NCBI RefSeq assembly: GCF_020382885.2
Contig: NC_058498.1
Span: 19,745,001 to 19,809,000, forward strand
DNA: 64,000 nt
From: Scatophagus argus
Taxonomy: Eukaryota > Chordata > Actinopteri > Scatophagidae
Direction: 5' to 3'
The position numbers and the translations under genes are program-made. Every line of letters starts with the position of its first letter. Within the stretch, counting starts at the first letter, position 1. Below are positions 59,961 through 64,000 of the stretch, piece by piece. Below the pieces are notes generated by a model. That model searched no databases. It saw nothing but the letters and a program-made list of their open reading frames with translations, and was not told the DNA's origin.

Positions 59961-62900
59961 GAGTCCTTTTTTTTTTTGACATTCCCATCAGCCTCAGCTG
60001 GACTTTGTGTTAATTGCTAACTGGCAAATATTAGCATGCTAACACTTAAAATGGTGAGTGTGGTCAGTGTTAGCTTAGCACAGCAGTTAGCTGACTTCAG
60101 CCTCATATAGCTAGCTTGCTAGCATGGCTGTAGATTCTCCGAAAATGCAATGCATAAAGAAAATAAACTGGATGGTGGGAAAACAGATCCAGAAAACCCT
60201 GAGTGATGATGATTACCATATAATGGAACATTGTAGATCAGTACATAAATCAATATGTTTTTAGTATCCGGAACACTTCAACTGCTTTGTAGTAACAGGA
60301 CATTATATGTTGCTTATACTGATGCATGTTAAATATCAACTTTTATAATGAGCAATCAGTGGTGCAATGTAACTGTATTTTTTTTTTGATTTTACTTATT
60401 TCAGTGTTTCCTCTTGATGCCAGTTTCTATTTTTATTACACTTCAGTTCAGAAGCAAATGTTGTTCTTTTTACTCATTTTACAACTTTAGTTAATACTAG
60501 TTACATTGTAGATCAAGATTTTTTTTTTCAAAACTGCAAAAAAGTACTGAAGAAACTACTTAATGTGAATCCGTGACCTCTTGCAGGTTAATATCATTGC
60601 TGAGACCTGGAACAACCCACTGACTGAGTGCATCCCAAATATAAAGTAGTTTAAAGGATTTGTAAAGGACCACAATTAGTTTTAACTTTTCAAACTGTGA
60701 CCAACTTCTGTGCATTGCACAGAGGGAGAACAGTGCCTATATACGGCATATGTGAAAGTCCAGCATCTTTTATTTTGTCACTTTTATCAGTATGAACAAA
60801 CTGCTACATACAGCACTGGGATATAGTTTAGGCATGTTACTATGTGATCATCCTGTAGGAAAACAACCTGAAAACATCTTTTAAAAAAAGAGCATGTTCC
60901 GTTGAGAAGATTAATGCTATGTTACAGTTTTCCCAAAAAGAAGAGAAGAAAAAAAACATTTTCAAGGCAGCTTGTCACCCACACAGTGTCCAAGTCTATC
61001 CAGAACATATCTCTGTCTAAAAGAAACTTCCTATTTGTTTTGGTTTTCACTGAGCATTAGACAACATGTCCATCTCTACAGCTATCAGCTTTGTGTCCTC
61101 TCAGTCACCCTGAAACCTCAGCTAATCCCCCGGCAGAAAACATACAGCTGCTGCCAGGAGTCTGGCACAGTCTTTACTCTGTGTTGATACTTTTCCCTCT
61201 TCTCTCCCCATGTTTTCTACTCCAGCTCCCACTGAGGCTGCATGTATAGAAAACACAGGACACAGCATGAAAATTCATGTGTGGAGTTACACACACACAC
61301 ACCTGATTTGACAAATGTTATATCTGAATCAATGAACTTCACATATCCAGTATCACTCATGTACATAAGATGTTAGAGATATTATCTTACCCAGTTCAAA
61401 GGCTAAAATGTTGTCTTATACAACTTTTACATGAGCAGTTTGCCACAAAATGAACAGTCCATTCACCTCCATTTGTTAGTGTGGATGCAGAAATCGTAGA
61501 GACGGAAATCCTGACCTGGACAAATAAATGAAACTTTTTGTAGGGATAGAAAATGCAAGCGATAAAAGAGAACATATGTTTTGATAGTAGTTTGGTTGAA
61601 CTGTATAGAGCAACGAAAAGATTTTTTTTAGACTTAAATAAAATAACAATATAATTTCAAATCTCAATATTTGCCCCATAACCTTTTTTTTTCACTCCTT
61701 CAGTTTTTATTTTATATCCTCAGATAAAATTCTGTTTGCGTTGCCCGTTTGAACTCAAGATTATTGGTTCGGTGAGGTGAAATTCTCTGTGTGACGAAGC
61801 TGGTCTTTTATATTCTCTTCATTCTCACAAAACATCCATCCCACATTCTGCTCAGTGCACTCTAAAATGCAATTTGTTTTCTCCGACCAGGGCCAGATTA
61901 ACCCACCTGGGGGTCATGTGGCAAAAATAATCTGCAGGCCCATATTGCTTAGTTTGTGGATTAAGCACAAATTCCCAAAATGCACCATAATACCAAAATG
62001 CCACAATACAAAGATAATAAAACTAGATGTTATTCTCAGCTATCCTATACAAGACCAAATCTCAGGATTAGGTAGTAATCCTGGTGTTGTCATTACAAGG
62101 CTTTTTAGATATGCGTGCAATATTATACATATTTTCCATTCACTAAATTGCCACAGACTAACCGCCATACTGTGACCCAGGAGTTTTCAGGGCCCCTTTG
62201 CACAGTTTTTTCCAGCCTTGGCTAATAAAACATGTTAGAACACATAGTTAAAGGTTTTCACACGAATATTGCTTGAATTGAGAGTCACAATGAGAAACAT
62301 ATTTTCACTGAACAACACATTCACATGTGACTGTTCAGATTCTTTAGTTCTCTTCTTCACAGGAACCTGTTTAAACCCCACAGACTTTGTTGCTGTGTGC
62401 CATCTGTATGTGTTTGCCCTGATACAGGATGGTCTAAAAGTGCATCACATTCCTGGAAAACCTTTGTATATCATGTCACTGTTCAATACAACATTTAGAC
62501 AAATCATGAGGCAAATTATAAAGCACATTGTTGTAGAAATTGGAACCTGATATTCATCTTGCTTGAGGATCACCAAGTAAAGTCTCAAAAGTGGTTTAAA
62601 CCTGTGATGCTTGTAACAAGATGCTGTGGTCTCTTTCCCATAGCTCTGTCCACAGGAGCTTCAGTTTAAACTGATTTCTGATTTATTTGCATTGTGTGGA
62701 GTTGCCCTGGAAACATGAAGGTCATAAAGATGTGAGTCGCACGAACAGAACAAGGGTGTCAGAAGGTGTTAATCAGGTCTGCACATGTCCACACAGTCCG
62801 AAGGAGGTCTAGTGAGAAGTAAGAGAAAACATCTCTGCGGGCTTTAATCAAAAGCCAAAGGATCATAAATCGTCACTCAAAGAATTTTTTTAAACGAAAT

Positions 62901-64000
62901 TTTATGTCCAGAATATATTGCTAAGTTTTTTAAACCTCCTCACACCTGCGTTTAAGTATGACGTTGCAATGAAAATGTCAATGTCAAGAGTAGAATATGT
63001 ATTCCTCAAAATTTTACATTATGAAACCCACCAGTCGTCACTCCTGCTTCAGCTGGAGGGAGCATCATGCAAAGGAAACAATCGCTCAGCTTTGTTCTCG
63101 CTATGCTGTATTTACGTCACTGTCTGTACTTTGCAGAGCTTCAAAGGACACGCCTGAATCACAAATTATTTTAATTACACATAATTATAATAATCATCTG
63201 CCTCATTAGCTCACCCACATCAACCTAATACTGTCGGTATGTTGACTGGGCAGAAAACCACTGCATGTTAGATAAATGACACAATCTGCTCATAAATAAT
63301 AAATTAAGACTGTTTAGATTTTGTTGGTGTGCACAGCCTTGTCTCCATGTCCCCAACATCATCACATAACAACAGCAGGGATGTGCACACACTGAGGCTA
63401 AAGAGACTCCACATCTGCAGATTGTGGAGACGAAAGCTCCCTTTATGCCAAAATTATGGCTACTGTACATCATTGCCTCCCACACTCCGCCTAGAGACTA
63501 GAGCAGGCACTGAGTGTCATAAGTGGCAATCATAATTGCATATTCATAATTAAGACACCTTTGGCCAGCTTGTGTTTATCACAGGGTGATTTTCCTTTGT
63601 TTAGTACGATCTGAGGAGCAGCAAGGCGAGAGGTGACAGAGTCCATTTGTCTTTTCCGGTCATTTGTTGTAAGATATCAAAATGAAGCCACGGTGAAAAC
63701 CCACGGGTGGTCTCCGACATCATACCGACCTCTTACTCTGTTTCTTGGGAAAGATCACAGGCACTTCTCAGAAAAATGAGTTGTACAGAAGGATAATCAC
63801 ACACTCTCACACACAGACACACAATTTGTATCAAATTAATGACAATATCCTTGTTATCAGCACATTTTGGGAGATCTTCAGCTTCTTCCCAGAAGATGAA
63901 ATGTGGCAGTGATGTGTAACAGATATCCTGTGGAAATGAGACAATGTGTAATAGTGTCAGTTCTATTTTTGTACTATTTTTGTATTTTTTATTGTGCTTT
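59961..64000. other. Downstream intergenic sequence, no recognised gene
   Basis: No frame on either strand resembles a known protein. 60.0-60.13 kb carries 'attagcatgctaacacttaa'-type text common in fish repeats. 61.88-62.2 kb opens with 'ccagggccagattaaccca' and has 'tcagggcccctttgcacag' near its end, suggesting a decayed transposon of unknown class. The rest is AT-rich with short CA runs. Confidence 0.55.

Noticed and set aside
62997..64000. Possible next gene at the right edge
   Set aside because: Short frames only, with no recognisable domain or consistent exon structure on either strand.

Overview
The window is vertebrate, most likely teleost (ray-finned fish), nuclear DNA. The evidence is: genes split by GT-AG introns of 97 bp to 5 kb; many (CA/GT)n and (CT)n microsatellites; CpG-rich promoters in an AT-rich background; and interspersed repeats typical of fish, namely tRNA-derived SINEs, a Tc1/mariner-like remnant, a non-LTR reverse-transcriptase remnant and 'cagccagttagcttagc'-type repeats. 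Three protein-coding genes are recognised. Their order and orientation, SCFD2(+) - RASL11B(-) - USP46(+), match (read in reverse) the human 4q12 block USP46-RASL11B-SCFD2.

Region by region. 1-20236 is intronic or upstream sequence of SCFD2: no confident exon, mostly simple repeats, a reverse-strand LINE remnant near 17 kb, a SINE near 19.5 kb, and one tentative SCFD2 exon near 18.2 kb. 20237-33608 carries the last five recognisable coding exons of SCFD2 (Sec1/Munc18 superfamily), including the C-terminus and stop; the 5' part of the gene lies outside the window or is not recognisable. RASL11B (249 aa, four coding exons, minus strand) occupies 35756-37277 with a CpG-rich promoter just upstream, so SCFD2 and RASL11B converge tail to tail. 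37.5-50.2 kb is a 12-13 kb gene-free interval between the divergent RASL11B and USP46 promoters; it holds one intact-looking SINE with a target-site duplication and other repeats. USP46 (369 aa, nine coding exons) runs from 50609 to 57494 and has a CpG-rich promoter, two upstream ORFs and a long AT-rich 3' region. 60-64 kb shows no recognisable gene.

The three genes do not form one pathway. SCFD2 is a Sec1-like protein, presumably in membrane trafficking. RASL11B is an atypical Ras-like GTPase without a prenylation signal. USP46 is a deubiquitinase of the USP12/USP46 group. Their linkage looks like old vertebrate synteny.

I found no convincing undescribed biological system. The more interesting local signals are a perfect 27-bp inverted repeat with a 5-nt loop at 30374-30432, a stop-free intron in USP46 whose length is a multiple of 3, overlapping uORFs in the USP46 leader, and a possible extra SCFD2 exon without a normal splice donor. 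All gene calls rest on reading translations and splice sites by eye and on remembered family sequence; no database search was run.
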